Positions 27,235 through 36,022 of a stretch of 64,000 bases of DNA are shown here, piece by piece. The notes under the pieces were generated by a model. The model had not been told where the DNA came from, searched no databases, and saw only the letters and a program-made list of their open reading frames with translations. The number at the start of each line of letters is the position of its first letter. The stretch's first letter is position 1. This DNA comes from Viridibacillus arvi (GTDB lineage: Bacteria; Bacillota; Bacilli; Bacillales_A; Planococcaceae): assembly GCF_001274945.1 (NCBI RefSeq), contig NZ_LILB01000009.1:124001-188000 (forward strand), in the 5' to 3' direction. The translations under genes and the position numbers were made by a program.

Positions 27235-27750
27235 ATGAAATTTAAATGGCTTACGTTATTACTAGCTGGTTCTATGATATTGACTGCTTGCGGTAGTGGT
27301 GAGGACAAGGCAGATGAACCGGTAAAACAAGAACAACACAATGAAGAATCAGGACATCAACACACTGTAGCTAATGGTGATATTCAAGAGACGACAGCTT
27401 CAGCAGATGTTCTTCCAAGCTTTTTAGATAAACAATCTGAAGATTTGAAGCTTGTTTATAAAGCGACAGGTCAAGCAACAGAGATTCTTAAATGGATACC
27501 TTGCTATTGTGGGTGTGGAGAAAGTGCAGGCCATAAAAGCAATATGAACTGCTTTGTTAAAGAAGTGAAAAAGGATGGCTCAATCGTTTGGGATGATCAT
27601 GGAACAAGATGTGTAGCTTGTGTAGAAATTGCAATCCAATCAATTAAAATGGCGCAAGAAGGTAAGTCATTAAAAGAGATTCGCAAAGTAATTGATGAAG
27701 CTTATAAAGAAGGTTACGCTAAACCGACGCCAACGCCAACACCAGCTTAA
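27235..27750 (+). CDS. PCYCGC-motif lipoprotein
   Basis: The 171-residue protein has a lipoprotein signal (ILTAC, lipidated Cys19), a charged histidine-rich linker (EESGHQH) and a domain with PCYCGCG at 89-95, Cys106 and CVAC at 126-129. This is the PCYCGC family (YhhB/DUF5366-type naming varies) found in Bacillales, probably binding a metal or redox cofactor outside the membrane. The tail is a short PTPTPTPA repeat. ATG 27235 has GAAGGAG 9 nt upstream. The function is unproven. Confidence 0.78.
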   Translation: MKFKWLTLLLAGSMILTACGSGEDKADEPVKQEQHNEESGHQHTVANGDIQETTASADVLPSFLDKQSEDLKLVYKATGQATEILKWIPCYCGCGESAGHKSNMNCFVKEVKKDGSIVWDDHGTRCVACVEIAIQSIKMAQEGKSLKEIRKVIDEAYKEGYAKPTPTPTPA

Positions 27751-27760
27751 TATAATTTTC

Positions 27761-27797
27761 AAACCTTGTACTAGCTTTTGAGTACAGGGTTTTTTAT
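27761..27797 (+). terminator. Terminator of the PCYCGC lipoprotein gene
   Basis: AACCTTGTACT...AGTACAGGGTT is followed by TTTTTAT. Confidence 0.82.
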
Positions 27798-27832
27798 ATC
27801 TCTTATGCAAACAGCATTTAAGACATTCTAAT

Positions 27833-27848
27833 AAGAAAGCGTTATCAT
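27833..27848. promoter_or_regulatory. Candidate CcpA cre site upstream of fumC
   Basis: AAGAAAGCGTTATCAT matches the catabolite-responsive element consensus WTGNAARCGNWWWCAW at 15 of 16 positions (second base differs). It ends 46 bp before the fumC start. No clear sigma-A promoter was assigned beside it. Confidence 0.5.
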
Positions 27849-27894
27849 AAATGGTGGAAAGGTAATAAGTTTCGTAGAAAAACAAGGGAGATGG

Positions 27895-29283
27895 ATGACT
27901 TTGGATTATCGTATTGAACATGATTCTATGGGAGAGATAAAAGTAGCATCAGCACATAAATGGGGAGCTCAAACACAGCGTAGTAAGGAAAATTTTAAGA
28001 TTGGTACAGAACAAATGCCAATTGAATTTATTTATGCGTATGCACTCCTAAAAAAAGCAGCAGCTACTGTTAGTGCCGAGCTTGGTAATCTGTCACCAGT
28101 TAAGGCCAGTGCCATTGTTCACGCAGCTGATGAAATTATTGCAGGTAAATGGGATGAAGAATTCCCACTTGTTGTGTGGCAAACGGGTAGTGGTACGCAA
28201 ACCAATATGAATATCAATGAAGTGATCGCCCATCTTGGAAATGCATATTTGCAAAAACAAGGTAGTGATGAAAGACTGCACCCAAATGATGATGTTAACA
28301 AATCTCAAAGCTCTAATGACTCATTTCCGACAGCTATGCATATTGCAGCTATTACTGTTGTTACGAATGATTTACTACCTGCTCTACAAGAGATAAAAGC
28401 AACATTGCAGGCAAAAGCTGAGCAATTTAAAATGACGATTAAAATTGGCCGTACGCATTTGCAAGATGCAACACCTTTAACACTGGGTCAAGAGATAAGT
28501 GGATGGTTGCATATGATTGAGAAATCAGAGCAAATGATTAAGCAAAGTAAAGAACATTTATTAGAGCTTGCGATTGGAGGAACGGCAGTAGGGACGGGAA
28601 TCAATGCACCTAGTGAATTTGGTGACAGAGTAGCTAAAGCTTTAGATGAAGAAACTGGACTCCATTTCATTTCATCTGAAAATAAATTTCATGCACTCAC
28701 AAGTCATGATCAAATTGTACATGTGCATGGTGCTTTAAAGGGCTTGGCAGCAGATATGATGAAAATTGCCAATGATGTTCGTTGGCTTGCAAGTGGTCCT
28801 CGAAGTGGTATTGGCGAAATCACTATTCCTGAAAATGAACCGGGTAGCTCGATTATGCCGGGTAAAGTAAACCCAACACAATGTGAAGCTGTTACGATGG
28901 TAGCGACTCAAGTTATGGGCAATGATGTGACGATTGGTATTGCAGCAAGCCAAGGGAATTTTGAACTCAATGTATTTAAGCCTGTTATTCTATACAACTT
29001 CATGCAATCTGTCAGTTTGTTAAGCGACGTTATCCGAAGCTTTAACGAACACTGTTTAGTAGGCATTGAGGCAAATGAAGAAAAACTAGACCATTTTGTG
29101 AAAAATTCACTTATGTTAGTGACGGCACTTAATCCACACATTGGTTATGAAAATGCAGCCAAAATAGCGAAGCATGCACATAAAAATAACCTGACATTAA
29201 AATCAGCAGCGCTTGCAACAGGATTATTAACTGAAGCTCAATTTGATGAAATAGTAGACCCGGTGAAAATGATTCAATTTTAA
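27895..29283 (+). CDS. fumC: Class II fumarate hydratase
   Basis: The 462-residue cytosolic enzyme interconverts fumarate and malate in the TCA cycle. It has the superfamily signature [13 protein letters not shown]. The second conserved region is GQEISGW after [14 protein letters not shown], with [13 protein letters not shown] in region 1. Glycine after MP and the TQCEA context favour fumarase over aspartase. ATG 27895 has AAGGGAG only 4 nt away, so TTG 27901 is a possible alternative. It is a single-gene unit with its own terminator. Confidence 0.93.
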   Translation: MTLDYRIEHDSMGEIKVASAHKWGAQTQRSKENFKIGTEQMPIEFIYAYALLKKAAATVSAELGNLSPVKASAIVHAADEIIAGKWDEEFPLVVWQTGSGTQTNMNINEVIAHLGNAYLQKQGSDERLHPNDDVNKSQSSNDSFPTAMHIAAITVVTNDLLPALQEIKATLQAKAEQFKMTIKIGRTHLQDATPLTLGQEISGWLHMIEKSEQMIKQSKEHLLELAIGGTAVGTGINAPSEFGDRVAKALDEETGLHFISSENKFHALTSHDQIVHVHGALKGLAADMMKIANDVRWLASGPRSGIGEITIPENEPGSSIMPGKVNPTQCEAVTMVATQVMGNDVTIGIAASQGNFELNVFKPVILYNFMQSVSLLSDVIRSFNEHCLVGIEANEEKLDHFVKNSLMLVTALNPHIGYENAAKIAKHAHKNNLTLKSAALATGLLTEAQFDEIVDPVKMIQF

Positions 29284-29294
29284 ATTACAACATT

Positions 29295-29345
29295 AAAAGG
29301 CCTTGCACTTCAGCAGAAGAAAAACTGCTGAATGCAAGGCTTTAT
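29295..29345. terminator. Bidirectional terminator, fumC / rsiV-like gene
   Basis: A long hairpin (AAAGGCCTTGCA...TGCAAGGCTTT with inner TTCAGCAG/CTGCTGAA) lies between convergent genes. Confidence 0.85.
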
Positions 29346-29346
29346 A

Positions 29347-30237
29347 TTATTTAATATAGTGATTACTTACAAGGTCTTTTTGTATAATATTTGTTGGGAT
29401 TTTGAATTTAACTGTACCCATATAGCCTGGTGCAACCTCAAATTGATCAAAGTAGATGATAAGCTCATTATTCTTTGTAATAGAGAAGTTTTGATCTTCT
29501 TTAATTTTGTCAAATCCATCGTTTACATCTGATTCTCCTGCAATAAAGTATGTTTTCTCAACATCAGCAGCCATTTGTTTACGCATTTCATCTTTAATAT
29601 AATTTGAGATGGTTTCGATATAGTCATTATCTTTGAATAGACTTGGTAAAGTAATGAGTAGTTCATTCTTTTTGTCTATTGTATCGTTGTGAATTGTCTC
29701 ATAGCTTGAAGCTTGTGTTTCTACAGTATAGCGACTAATTGAAAGTAAATCTTCTGTATCTGTTAATACTTTATAGCCGGCGTCTACCCCTAAGTGTCCT
29801 CCGCCTTGTTCTTCAATTTTGGCCATTTTTTTTTGGAACTGAGCAAATAGCTTAGCATTTTCTTGCTCGTATTTTGAATTCAATGTTGCTTCCAATTCTT
29901 TGTTCTCAAGGCCAGTAATTTGAGGAGTTGAAATGTTGGCTTGCGAATTGTCATTACCATCAGTTAATTCGTTGATTGAGATGACTTTAATAATTGAACT
30001 TAAGACAGGAATGTTAGACATTGATTGTGCAAAGGCAGGACTTATGTTTACACTACCTGCAAATATTATTGCAGCAGCTGCGGCCCCTAGTCCAAAATTT
30101 TTAAGAGGGTTCATTTTTTTTCGCTTATTATTTTTCATTGGGTTAGCTTCCTTTATTGCTTTTTGGACAACAAAATTTAGTTCATCAGGAATTTCAATAT
30201 TGTCGAATTTTTTTTTGGCGTCGTTAATTTTACTCAT
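29347..30237 (-). CDS. rsiV: Membrane anti-sigma factor, RsiV-like (DUF4179/DUF3298)
   Basis: The 296-residue protein has a cytoplasmic N-terminus (1-47), one transmembrane helix (about 48-66) and an extracellular DUF3298-type domain. Just after the helix is AFA (68-70), an AxA signal-peptidase motif. In B. subtilis RsiV, signal peptidase makes the first cut at such a site once lysozyme binds, releasing sigma-V. It overlaps the sigma gene by 4 nt (ATGA), the normal coupling for sigma/anti-sigma pairs. Family assignment is firm; lysozyme as the signal is inference. Confidence 0.8.
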   Translation of the reverse strand: MSKINDAKKKFDNIEIPDELNFVVQKAIKEANPMKNNKRKKMNPLKNFGLGAAAAAIIFAGSVNISPAFAQSMSNIPVLSSIIKVISINELTDGNDNSQANISTPQITGLENKELEATLNSKYEQENAKLFAQFQKKMAKIEEQGGGHLGVDAGYKVLTDTEDLLSISRYTVETQASSYETIHNDTIDKKNELLITLPSLFKDNDYIETISNYIKDEMRKQMAADVEKTYFIAGESDVNDGFDKIKEDQNFSITKNNELIIYFDQFEVAPGYMGTVKFKIPTNIIQKDLVSNHYIK

Positions 30238-30731
30238 GATTCCACATCCTCTTTCATTTCTATGCGTAGCTTACGCAATGCGGCATAAAGCCTCGTTTTA
30301 ATTGTGTTGCTATTTTCCCCGAGCATTTCGGCAATATCATCGATTTTCATATCCTCGAAGAAGCGCAAGATGATAATGGTTTTGTAAGTAATGGGTAAAT
30401 GATCAATGGCGTCATATAAATCTAAATCATGTAAATTAATTTCTTGGTTTGGTAAGTGAAAATCTAAAATTTCATCTGGAGAAGCAATTGTTCGTTTGTT
30501 TCTTTTTATATAATCGATAGATGTATTGATTAAAATACGATAAAACCATGTTTTAATATATTCAATTTGTTCTATATAATCGATTGATTTGAGTGCTTTA
30601 ACAATGCTCTCCTGTACGATATCTAGTGCATCTTCTTTGTTTTTTACATAGCTAAATGCTAGGCGATAATATGAATGCTGATTTTCTATTATAAATGCTT
30701 CTACAAGCTTGTATTTTTCCTCTTTTGTCAT
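30234..30731 (-). CDS. sigV: ECF RNA polymerase sigma factor (SigV-like)
   Basis: The 165-residue ECF sigma factor contains region 2 (YYRLAFSYVKNKEDALDIVQESIVKAL) and region 4 (LPITYKTIIILRFFEDMKIDDIAEMLG, then NTIKTRLYAALRKLR). GAAGGAG lies 11 nt before ATG. The partner and overlap identify it as the SigV/RsiV type, which controls lysozyme resistance and wall modification in B. subtilis. A possible autoregulatory ECF promoter lies upstream: GCAAAC at about 30813-30808 and an AGTC at 30790-30787 on the minus strand, 17 bp apart. That match is weak. Confidence 0.82.
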   Translation of the reverse strand: MTKEEKYKLVEAFIIENQHSYYRLAFSYVKNKEDALDIVQESIVKALKSIDYIEQIEYIKTWFYRILINTSIDYIKRNKRTIASPDEILDFHLPNQEINLHDLDLYDAIDHLPITYKTIIILRFFEDMKIDDIAEMLGENSNTIKTRLYAALRKLRIEMKEDVES

Positions 30732-30858
30732 GACTAGTTAAACTCCTTCACAAATATAGCGTATCGCGAAAACACTACAATATTTTGACTTGGAAGTACC
30801 TCGAAAAGTTTGCATCTATCAAAATTTAATTAAAAACCTTAACGCCACTATATCTAAT

Positions 30859-30901
30859 CTTAAGAATTTCTTCATCTTTATCCTTCTTATTACTTAAGAA
30901 T
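30859..30901. repeat. Direct repeat CTTAAGAAT upstream of the ABC genes
   Basis: Two exact copies (30859-30867 and 30893-30901) lie 34 bp apart in the divergent intergenic region. They could be sites for a response regulator or other activator of the ABC operon. No -35/-10 pair was confidently assigned. Confidence 0.4.
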
Positions 30902-30951
30902 CTATGTATATACTTAGTTTCAGTAAGTAAATGGAGAGGGGCTAAAATAAA

Positions 30952-31638
30952 TTGATTGAAATAAAAAATGTAAGTCATACATTTGCTATAGGAAAAAAAG
31001 GAAAAGAAAAAAAAGTACCTGTGTTGAAGGATTTATCATTCGATGTGGCAAAAGGAGAAATAGTTTCTATTGTTGGTAAGAGTGGATCTGGTAAATCGAC
31101 CTTGCTAAATACTATCGCTGGTTTTATGACACCTGAGCATGGGTCAATTGTTATCAACGGTCAAGAAACAGCATCTATGAGTGAGGTTACCCATGCACAG
31201 TTTCGATTAGAAAATTTCGGTTTTATCTTTCAAAATTTTCAATTGATGCCCGGTTTAACGGCATTTGAAAATATTGAATTACCGCTGAAAATTAAAGGTA
31301 TCCCGTCGGCAAAGCGTAAAGTTAAGGTGAAAGAACTATTACAACAAGTTGGACTTGAGAACGTTTCAGATCATTATCCAAATGAATTATCAGGTGGACA
31401 GCAACAACGTGTTAGTATTGCCCGTGCTTTGGTAACTAATCCACCCATATTATTAGCGGACGAGCCTACAGGAAGTTTAGATTCGGAAACAGAGCAAGAT
31501 ATTTTACTCCTTATTCAAAGCCTTAATAAAGCGTTGAATTTAACGTTTGTCATTATTACACATGATGAAGAAGTGGCTAATATAGCACATCACAAATTCA
31601 GAATGCACGATGGCGAATTAGTTAAGGAGGTATTGTAA
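30952..31638 (+). CDS. ABC transporter ATP-binding protein (MacB/LolD type)
   Basis: The 228-residue ATPase has Walker A VGKSGSGKST (about 43-52), Q-loop FIFQNF, signature LSGGQQQR and Walker B LLADEPTGSLD, the form typical of LolD/MacB/FtsE ATPases. It starts at TTG 30952 with GGAGAGGGG upstream. The permease gene begins 1 nt after its stop. Such pairs act as mechanotransmission or export machines for peptides and lipids. Confidence 0.88.
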   Translation: MIEIKNVSHTFAIGKKGKEKKVPVLKDLSFDVAKGEIVSIVGKSGSGKSTLLNTIAGFMTPEHGSIVINGQETASMSEVTHAQFRLENFGFIFQNFQLMPGLTAFENIELPLKIKGIPSAKRKVKVKELLQQVGLENVSDHYPNELSGGQQQRVSIARALVTNPPILLADEPTGSLDSETEQDILLLIQSLNKALNLTFVIITHDEEVANIAHHKFRMHDGELVKEVL

Positions 31639-31639
31639 T

Positions 31640-32974
31640 ATGTTATTTAAGGATCAAGTAGATTTTGTTAGACAACACTTAAAGAAAAATAGGCTACGTG
31701 TGTTTACAACTGTTTTAGCAACTACTATGGGATGTGCGTTTTTAATTGTATTAGCATCCATCGGTTTTGGTTTACAAGGGTCGATGGAAAGAGAAATCTT
31801 AACAGATCAAAAATTGACAGAAATTGAGGTATACGGAGATCCTCAAAAGAAAATCGATGTAGATGCCATTAGAAAAATGGAGAATGTCAGAGCAGTGGTT
31901 GAAAAAACAAATGCTCAACTATCGGCTAACGTAAAATTTGAGGAACGTACAAATAGCGTACCAGTAAACATGACTGAATTTGATAACGAAGAAAAGGTCG
32001 GGAGTAAATTATCTGAAGGTCGTCTACCTCAAAATTCTGATGAAATTGTAGTTGGTTATCATTTTGCAGAGAATTTATTATCGAAAGCAGAGTTGAAAGA
32101 GCAGGAAAAGCTAAATGAGGAATCTGCAGAAAATGATACAACTTCTACTAAGCAAGCAAAGAAACTTGGTTACAAGGAATCGCTAGTAGGTAAAACAATT
32201 TCAGTAAAACTACAAGATTATGATAATGATAAGGCAATTAATAAAGAGTTAACATTCAAAGTGGTTGGTGTATCAGAAAAACCGGCAAAAGATTGGCTTA
32301 TTAAAAATACGATACTATTTAGTCATGAACTAAAAGGCGAGTTTTATAATATTTATAAGGCATCTGTAAAAGATTCGAAAAACATAAAAGCTGAAAAAGA
32401 TATGTTCTATCCGGAGATAAAAGTACATGCTACGAATTTAGAAGCAGTAAAAGGTGTAATAGCCAAACTGAAGGATAAAGGTTTAAGTGTTTACTCAGTT
32501 ACTGAGCAATTAGATGATATCAATGTTATATTCTTAGCATTTAAAGTAGGTTTAATCTTTGTAGGGACGATTGCTGTATTAATTGCTTCTATTGGTATTT
32601 TCAATACAATGACAATGGCCGTTACTGAGCGTACTCGTGAAATTGGGGTCATGAAGGCGATTGGGGCAAGTCCGAAATTGATCCAGCGATTATTCTTAAT
32701 GGAAAGTGCTTGGATTGGTATTTTAGGAACAGCGATTGCAATTGTTATATCATACGGTATTAGTTTCTTATCAAACTGGCTATTGCCAATTATTATTGAT
32801 ATGGCTACTGATTCAAAGCAATTCCAAGAAGCGGGTATTGTGTTCTCACATATTCCATGGCAACTCATACTTGTAGCTTCAGTAATTAGTATTGGAGTAG
32901 CATTACTTTCAGGCTGGAGACCAGCACGTAAGGCAACAAAAATTGATGTCATCCAAGCTTTGAGACAGGAATAA
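31640..32974 (+). CDS. ABC transporter permease (MacB/FtsX family)
   Basis: The 444-residue protein has one N-terminal helix (about 20-43), a large extracellular domain (about 45-290) and three C-terminal helices with the FtsX-domain motif ERTREIGVMKAIGAS. The C-terminal GWRPARKATKIDVIQALRQE is typical of MacB-type permeases. AAGGAGG lies 8 nt before ATG. It resembles YknYZ systems but no YknX-type adaptor is next to it. It is divergent from the ECF sigma operon, so envelope-stress control is possible but unproven. Confidence 0.87.
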   Translation: MLFKDQVDFVRQHLKKNRLRVFTTVLATTMGCAFLIVLASIGFGLQGSMEREILTDQKLTEIEVYGDPQKKIDVDAIRKMENVRAVVEKTNAQLSANVKFEERTNSVPVNMTEFDNEEKVGSKLSEGRLPQNSDEIVVGYHFAENLLSKAELKEQEKLNEESAENDTTSTKQAKKLGYKESLVGKTISVKLQDYDNDKAINKELTFKVVGVSEKPAKDWLIKNTILFSHELKGEFYNIYKASVKDSKNIKAEKDMFYPEIKVHATNLEAVKGVIAKLKDKGLSVYSVTEQLDDINVIFLAFKVGLIFVGTIAVLIASIGIFNTMTMAVTERTREIGVMKAIGASPKLIQRLFLMESAWIGILGTAIAIVISYGISFLSNWLLPIIIDMATDSKQFQEAGIVFSHIPWQLILVASVISIGVALLSGWRPARKATKIDVIQALRQE

Positions 32975-32981
32975 TAATAAT

Positions 32982-33020
32982 AAAAAGAGCGATTAGCCAT
33001 TAGGCTAATCGCTCTTTTTT
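32982..33020. terminator. Bidirectional terminator, ABC / efe operon
   Basis: AAAAAGAGCGATTAGCC...GGCTAATCGCTCTTTTTT is a 12-bp perfect stem flanked by A and T tracts. Confidence 0.9.
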
Positions 33021-33026
33021 ATAGTT

Positions 33027-34763
33027 TCATCCAGTCACTTTTTCGTTATGTCGTTTGTAGAAGAAAGTAATGATTACTAAAACGATTAAAATCACTTGTC
33101 CAATAATTGTTTCGATTGTAGGGTAGAAACCGATTGAAGCCCATACAGGCAGATTGCTAATAATGGATGTTGGTAGCACATTTGTTAACTGCAATGTATG
33201 AATACTAACACCAATAATTTTAAATGCTAATAAATAGATTAAAACGGTTGCGACAGCAAAGAAGTAGTGGATTGGGATCTTGCCACTTGCTCGCAGTAAT
33301 ACGATGGCTACAATAATTAAAATTGCAAGGGCAATGCCAATTCCTAAAGTGAAGTCAAAAGTCGACATTTTAGGTGCAATTCCAGCGTAGAATACAAGCG
33401 TTTCAGCACCTTCACGGAAAACAGATAAAAAGCTGATAAAGGCCATGGCCCATACACTTTGTTTAGACATCGCATGATTCATTTGTTTTGAAATGTAATT
33501 ATTCCATGATTTGATGTTGGATTTGCTGTGCATCCACACACCGACACCAATCATCATCGCAGCAGCTGCAAGCCCAATATAGCCTTCTAGCATTTCACGG
33601 CTCGTATTAATAGTTGTCGAGTTAAATAATGTTGACATTAAAATCGCTGCCACAGCACTTAAACCAATTCCTATACCAGCTCCAATATAAATCCATCTTT
33701 CCATATGTGTTTGTCCAGATTTTTTTAAGAAAGCTACAAGTGCAATAATGATTAATAAAGCTTCTAGACCTTCACGTAAAAGGATTAATGCTGCATCCCA
33801 GAAGCTATAGTTCTGATCTCCTTGGATAAGCTGAATTTGCTGTTTAAAGGTGTTTAACTGAGATATGATGTCCTTAGCATCTATAGAATCTTTCATTAAA
33901 TTGCTGGCGATGATCGGCATATCACTTTCGATTTTCGTATATAGGCTGGCGTTTTTAGTACGAATATCGCCCTCAACATTAGGCCATGTAGTGATGAATT
34001 TTTTTATAGTTGCCGATGCTTTAGAGTATTCTTCATCATCAATTTGATCTTTTGCATCATCAATTAAATCTAATAATGTTTGCAAGGAGTAGGTACCAGA
34101 TTGAGTAGCTGTTTTTTTTCCGGCAGCAAAGTTATCTATTGCTTGTTTTAATGAGTTGAATTGATCTGTTAATGAATCAATATTAGGATTGTCATCTGCA
34201 AGTGTCATTCGCATAAAGGACATTTGTGTTTCTATTTGTCCGTATGCTGCAATATCATGCTCTCGTACTGGGCGTTCAGTTCTTTTCCAAAAAGTATTGA
34301 ACTGCTTGTACTGCACTTCAATTTTTTCTAGGTCACCAGTTTGAATGGTTTGACCTAGTGAGTTCAATGCAGGTGTAATCGTTTTTAAAAATCCAGCACG
34401 TTCTGCCATTTCGTCTACAGGATTTTCTGCTTTCTCTAAAGCTGTTAAAGCTTTTGATAGCTTTGTAAGTGCAGTAAGACGGTCTTCTTTAGAAGAGGCG
34501 TTTAAAGCTTCATCTAAAGAAGATTCGATGGTCTTTGTCTCACTAGATGTTTTTACATCAGCTTTTATCCAATCGGACTGGAATGTCTTTATAGCATCAA
34601 TAGCTGCTTTATCTTGATCCTGCTTAGAGTTCATAATGGCATCACTAATAGAAATGTATAAATGACTATAGGATGCAGCAGCATTTACAGAATGTATTGA
34701 TGTTAAGATGATTAATCCAAGAATAATAGTGATCTGACTACAGCGTTTTAAAAAGTGCTTCAC
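33027..34763 (-). CDS. efeU: EfeU/FTR1 iron permease with long helical ectodomain
   Basis: The 578-residue protein has a signal-type helix (about 8-28) and a helical ectodomain (about 30-318). Seven transmembrane helices follow with two REXXE iron motifs, REGLE (330-334) and REGAE (450-454). The ectodomain contains three related units marked by FQSDW (61), FNTFW (155) and FITTW (256), each followed by a Y/I-E-x-M/L helix. E. coli EfeU lacks this extension; long Bacillales FTR1 proteins have one. GTG 34763 has AAAGGGAG 8 nt upstream. It overlaps efeB by 26 nt. It would move ferrous iron after oxidation by EfeB. Confidence 0.9.
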   Translation of the reverse strand: MKHFLKRCSQITIILGLIILTSIHSVNAAASYSHLYISISDAIMNSKQDQDKAAIDAIKTFQSDWIKADVKTSSETKTIESSLDEALNASSKEDRLTALTKLSKALTALEKAENPVDEMAERAGFLKTITPALNSLGQTIQTGDLEKIEVQYKQFNTFWKRTERPVREHDIAAYGQIETQMSFMRMTLADDNPNIDSLTDQFNSLKQAIDNFAAGKKTATQSGTYSLQTLLDLIDDAKDQIDDEEYSKASATIKKFITTWPNVEGDIRTKNASLYTKIESDMPIIASNLMKDSIDAKDIISQLNTFKQQIQLIQGDQNYSFWDAALILLREGLEALLIIIALVAFLKKSGQTHMERWIYIGAGIGIGLSAVAAILMSTLFNSTTINTSREMLEGYIGLAAAAMMIGVGVWMHSKSNIKSWNNYISKQMNHAMSKQSVWAMAFISFLSVFREGAETLVFYAGIAPKMSTFDFTLGIGIALAILIIVAIVLLRASGKIPIHYFFAVATVLIYLLAFKIIGVSIHTLQLTNVLPTSIISNLPVWASIGFYPTIETIIGQVILIVLVIITFFYKRHNEKVTG

Positions 34764-36015
34764 CGATATAACTCCCTTTTTGTATTCCAGGGAAGCAAGC
34801 GAATAAGGCACTGCCTCGATGGGTAATATATTCATTCATTTTATCTAATCGACCTAGACTATTTTGAATTTTAATGAATTGATCAGGATTTTTTTGGAAT
34901 GAAACAAATAGCAAGCCAGCATCATATGAGCCTGTTGCATCCATAACGCCTGATGAGTATGAATACGAGCGACGTAATATGCGTGCATCGACAGATTTCG
35001 CCAAGAAGACATGGGATGTTTCAGGGACTATATAATTTCCCTTATCGTCTTTTCGATCAATATCCATCGCTTCAAATTCGTCTTTTTTACCAATAGGTGC
35101 ACCACTATCACGATGACGTCCGAATGTATTTTCTTGTTCTTTTAAAGAAGTACGGTCCCAAGTTTCTAAATGTAATTGAATTCGGCGAGCAACTAAATAA
35201 GAACCCCCAGTCATCCAACCTTTTGATTCTCCAGATTGTACCCAAACAACTTCATTCATATCTTTTTTACTAGAAGTAGTGGGATTTTCTGTGCCATCTT
35301 TAAATGCAAATAGATTACGAGGAGTCTGTTTTTTCCCTTTAGAAACAGGGAATGCATTGAAGCCAGCTTGTGACCATTTCAAAGATACTTTTCCAGAAGC
35401 GGCACGTACAAGATTGCGTACTGCGTGGAACGCAACTTGTGGGTCGTCTGCACATGCTTGAATGCAAATATCCCCTCCAGTGTAAGCAGTATCTAGCTGA
35501 TCTTTTGGAAAGTGAGGTAAGTCTTTTAATTCGTTTGGTTTTTTAGAAGCTAGTCCGAATTCCTCTTTCTCGAAAAGGGATGGTCCAACTCCAAAAGTGA
35601 TACTTAAATTTGTTGCATCAAGACCTCTTGCTTCACCGGTATCTTTTGGAGGAATCATCCCATTAGTTGTTGGATCGCCAATCATTTCGCCATTCATTAA
35701 ACGAACTGCAAGAGGTGTCCACATTTTGAACAACTCTTGCAACTCTTGTTTAGAAGTAACTAAAACATTTAAAGAAGCGAAATAGATATTAGTTTGCACA
35801 TCTGTTGCAATTCCAGATTGATGTTCACCATAGAAATCTACCTTGTTAGTAGAAGTTGAATCGTCATCAAAAAAATCCATGCCAAAGGTTTTGATGACGC
35901 CACCAAAACCTGTAGCACCAATGGCTACGCCGGCAGCCCCAAGACCGGTCATTTTCAACATTTGACGACGTGAAATTTTTTTATCAAAGATTTTTTCTTC
36001 TTTTGTTTCAGTCAT
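34738..36015 (-). CDS. efeB: EfeB dye-decolourising haem peroxidase, Tat-exported
   Basis: The 425-residue protein has a twin-arginine signal SRRQMLK (15-21) with a following hydrophobic AAGVAIGATGFGG stretch. A DyP-type peroxidase fold includes the GxxDG-class motif FKDGTENP, a haem-ligand HVFLAK region and the distal arginine in LRRSYSY. In the EfeUOB system it oxidises Fe(II) for permeation through EfeU. Its ribosome site, GGAGTGAG, overlaps the last codons of efeO. Confidence 0.92.
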   Translation of the reverse strand: MTETKEEKIFDKKISRRQMLKMTGLGAAGVAIGATGFGGVIKTFGMDFFDDDSTSTNKVDFYGEHQSGIATDVQTNIYFASLNVLVTSKQELQELFKMWTPLAVRLMNGEMIGDPTTNGMIPPKDTGEARGLDATNLSITFGVGPSLFEKEEFGLASKKPNELKDLPHFPKDQLDTAYTGGDICIQACADDPQVAFHAVRNLVRAASGKVSLKWSQAGFNAFPVSKGKKQTPRNLFAFKDGTENPTTSSKKDMNEVVWVQSGESKGWMTGGSYLVARRIQLHLETWDRTSLKEQENTFGRHRDSGAPIGKKDEFEAMDIDRKDDKGNYIVPETSHVFLAKSVDARILRRSYSYSSGVMDATGSYDAGLLFVSFQKNPDQFIKIQNSLGRLDKMNEYITHRGSALFACFPGIQKGSYIGEALFKTL

Positions 36016-36022
36016 TGTAATC

